Source of the DNA: a virus
Length of the DNA: 25,306 nt
Direction: 5' to 3' (one strand)
IMG/VR virus record: IMGVR_UViG_3300033153_004384
Coordinates: 1 to 25,306 of that record
Numbering within the stretch: the first letter of the stretch is position 1; the number at the start of each line of letters is the position of its first letter. The position numbers were made by a program, and so were the translations under genes. Positions 23,691 to 25,306 of the stretch are shown in pieces. Below the pieces are notes generated by a model that did no database searches, was not told the origin of the DNA, and saw nothing but the letters and a program-made list of their open reading frames with translations.

Positions 23691-24242
23691 TCAATTACCT
23701 CTGCCCTTTATCATTTTTCTAACTTGACTATTTTCTATTGCACCTACATAACTGTTTGAATACTCAATCGCTCTTATAAACGCTTTCAGCTGCTCAACAC
23801 TTGTGGTATAGAGTCTTATGTTGATTATCAGTTGTTTGTGGTCTGAGTATGGCTTGACTTGATTCAGAATCGCCATATCACTTTCACTTACTCCGGGTAA
23901 TTTAACAATACTTACTAAATATTCAAAACCTTGCCCCATTTGTATAGCTTCTTTACCTATTTTAGTATTGATGCTTTCTACTAATCCGATAAGCTCTTTG
24001 GCTTTTATTTCGGTTAGGTCTATTCCTATTGGCTTAAACTGTTCAGCTGTCTCAATTATAGCCTTTACTCCATCCCCATAAGTGTTTCTTTTTCTGCACC
24101 CATTATAAAAATCCATAAAGTCCGCTTCTTTTATAAATTCTACTCCATCGACAACCGCTTGATATTCAAAAGGATTTTCCTCTACATCAATTTTTAATCC
24201 ACTTATTAATGATTTAATAAATATTTTTCTAGTTTCCGTCAT
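23691..24242 (-). CDS. Early protein in lambda P position, unknown
   Basis: The 183-residue protein begins behind a strong AAGGAGG nine bases upstream, inside the end of the initiator gene, and overlaps it by 14 bases. It is helical with alternating charged segments (KAKELIGLVESINTKIGKEAIQMGQG, VSESDMAILNQVKPYSDHKQ) and a basic end RKMIKGRGN. Its place directly after an O-like initiator is where lambda encodes the helicase loader P. I see no P or DnaC motif and no Walker A, so this role is only a positional guess. Confidence 0.6.
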   Translation of the reverse strand: MTETRKIFIKSLISGLKIDVEENPFEYQAVVDGVEFIKEADFMDFYNGCRKRNTYGDGVKAIIETAEQFKPIGIDLTEIKAKELIGLVESINTKIGKEAIQMGQGFEYLVSIVKLPGVSESDMAILNQVKPYSDHKQLIINIRLYTTSVEQLKAFIRAIEYSNSYVGAIENSQVRKMIKGRGN

Positions 24243-25053
24243 AGCCTATAGCCTCCTTTGTGCCAGATTGTTCTTCTGCACCTAAATGATCTCTTAAGTT
24301 AAAATCATTTTTCATGTAAGTATCAACTGTGCTATTTGCACGCTCTTTGTCTCGTTGTTTAAAGCTTTGCATTGGTTGGGGCTTTTGTATTTTAGTCTTT
24401 AATGGAAATAAACCCTGCCATCCATTCATAATAGAAATGTTTATTATCTCTATATGATATTGCCTCATATCACTAAGAAATTTTAATTGATTATCTATCA
24501 TTGTAGGGGTTAGTTTCTTTTTTATTTCACTCCTAAACTGTACCCACTTATTCCAAGTCTCAACATCTAACCACTCCTTTAAGTGATGGTTAATATGATG
24601 GTTAGAAGTAATAAGTGATGGTTCAAGGGGTATAACTTCTGAACTTTGGGTAGCGTTTTGTGGTTCAACTACTGAACTAGGGTAGTTCAACTTCTGAACT
24701 TTGGGGGGTAGTTCAACTTCTGAACTTTGGGTATATAAATCCTCAAAAATCAAGTAATCATCTTCATCTAAAATCTCTTTATTTTCATAAGGGAATATGA
24801 GATATTTGCTTGATGTCCTACTTCCATTTTTTCTATTTCTGTTCTTTTTAAATAGTAGTTTTTTATCTTCTAAGGTTTTAATCCATTTAGATATTGAACC
24901 TCTGCTCATTGATGTTTTTCTTATTAATTCATTCCAAGACGGAAAAGCAACACCACTATCATTACAGTTGTCTGCCAAAGCTAACATTAAAAGCTTTTCG
25001 TTGCCCTTTATGTCTTGACAATTAAAAACTATTGTCATTTGTTTAATACTCAT
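24229..25053 (-). CDS. Replication initiator, lambda O-like, with HTH
   Basis: The N-terminal half (about residues 15-90) is a winged helix-turn-helix of the HTH_36 type found in phage replication proteins (NEKLLMLALADNCNDSGVAF, PSWNELIRKTSMSRGSISKW, IKTLEDKKLLFKKNRNRKNG). The C-terminal half (about 165-220) has the common phage replication module WNKWVQFRSEIKKKLT, IEIINISIMNGWQGLF. Between them, residues about 107-145 are low-complexity and encoded by DNA repeats, placing a probable origin inside the gene as in lambda O. The start lies in an ATGA overlap with the partial upstream gene. There is no strong Shine-Dalgarno. Confidence 0.85.
   Translation of the reverse strand: MSIKQMTIVFNCQDIKGNEKLLMLALADNCNDSGVAFPSWNELIRKTSMSRGSISKWIKTLEDKKLLFKKNRNRKNGSRTSSKYLIFPYENKEILDEDDYLIFEDLYTQSSEVELPPKVQKLNYPSSVVEPQNATQSSEVIPLEPSLITSNHHINHHLKEWLDVETWNKWVQFRSEIKKKLTPTMIDNQLKFLSDMRQYHIEIINISIMNGWQGLFPLKTKIQKPQPMQSFKQRDKERANSTVDTYMKNDFNLRDHLGAEEQSGTKEAIGYDGN
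24580..24623. repeat. Second repeat set in the putative origin
   Basis: TGATGGTT occurs three times on the plus strand at 24584-24591, 24596-24603 and 24616-24623. The outer two belong to a perfect 12-base repeat TAAGTGATGGTT (24580-24591 and 24612-24623). The set lies next to the larger iterons and could bind a second replication factor. Confidence 0.55.
24634..24733. repeat. Iteron array inside the initiator gene (putative origin)
   Basis: Four copies of a motif with core GTTCAACTTCTGAAC followed by a GGGTA-like end are seen on the plus strand: partial copy 24634-24652, 24663-24684 (ACTAC variant), 24685-24710 and 24711-24733. Each full copy has internal dyad symmetry (GTTCA, five bases, TGAAC). 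Copies 24634, 24663 and 24711 are read in one protein frame and copy 24685 in another, so the DNA rather than the protein is conserved. AT-rich sequence lies next to the array. In lambda, four iterons in gene O form the origin bound by O protein. Confidence 0.75.
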
Positions 25054-25304
25054 TTGGATGCCCGTACGATGCTATTTTTCATAAAGTTAAGAAGAAATTT
25101 GTTGTGATAAAAATCAATGTGAATATCGTAAGAAATTAGCAAATTAAGATTATCGTTAATAAATACAATTTCATAAGACTCTAAAATATCAAAGTTTGTA
25201 TTATTGATTTCACAATATTCTTGACAATATACTATGCACCCCTCTGCAAGATTATCTTTATCAATAGATTCCGTAAAATCAACTAAGATGTTTTCTATTG
25301 GCTT
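25050..25304 (-). CDS. Partial gene upstream of initiator, unknown (3' end)
   Basis: An open frame enters from the right edge and ends with TGA at 25050-25052, overlapping the initiator start (ATGA). It gives 84 C-terminal residues, including YEIVFINDNLNLLISYDIHIDFYHN, and ends FMKNSIVRAS. The N-terminus lies outside the window. The overlap puts it in the same early operon. I recognise no family. Confidence 0.6.
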   Translation of the reverse strand, partial: KPIENILVDFTESIDKDNLAEGCIVYCQEYCEINNTNFDILESYEIVFINDNLNLLISYDIHIDFYHNKFLLNFMKNSIVRASK

Positions 25305-25306
25305 TA

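Noticed and set aside
24634-24733. CRISPR-like array
   Set aside because: Repeats lie nearly end to end with no unique spacers of constant length, and fall inside a coding gene. Iterons fit better.
24797-25018. Plus-strand open frame antisense to the initiator
   Set aside because: Its Leu/Phe/Ser-rich translation reflects the complement of a Lys-rich winged-helix gene; no independent support.

Overview
The window is about 25 kb of a tailed-phage (or prophage) genome with an HK97-type head and a long-tailed (siphovirus-like) morphogenesis module. It is very AT-rich, with tightly packed genes that often overlap by 4 to 14 bases. The signal peptides (ending in LFAAD or LFGAD), the codon use and a DUF4214 element in the tape measure protein suggest a Campylobacterota host (Sulfurimonas, Sulfurovum or Arcobacter-like). 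This is inference; no host gene, integrase or attachment site is visible, so lytic or prophage status cannot be decided.

Layout. Plus strand, late genes: end of a probable small terminase (1-154); large terminase (159-1880); two tandem paralogous exported proteins of a phage virion-protein type (1921-3789); a promoter-like leader and a 62-residue membrane protein (3790-4089); portal, S49-type head protease and major capsid protein (4089-7394); three small head-associated proteins (7406-8417); connector, head closure, neck, tail terminator and tail tube (8449-10652); a hairpin and possible promoter (10658-10718); two tail chaperone frames joined by a probable -1 frameshift (10735-11459); a 1390-residue tape measure protein (11469-15641); distal tail and fibre proteins (15642-20360); and a lysis-like group with three small membrane proteins, a DUF1353 protein and an M15-type peptidase (20364-22016).

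Minus strand, probably early genes, convergent with the late genes and read from 25306 down to 22061: an unrecognised partial gene, a lambda O-like replication initiator carrying internal iterons, five small proteins of unknown function, and a NinG (Rap) recombination protein.

How it works together: the minus-strand operon would copy and recombine the DNA, starting from an origin inside the initiator gene. The plus-strand genes build the head, package DNA, build the tail with a ratio-controlling frameshift, make fibres and lyse the host. The most unusual points are the two Sec-signal-bearing virion-like paralogs between terminase and portal, the dnaX-like frameshift cassette, and the iteron array whose DNA is conserved across different reading frames.
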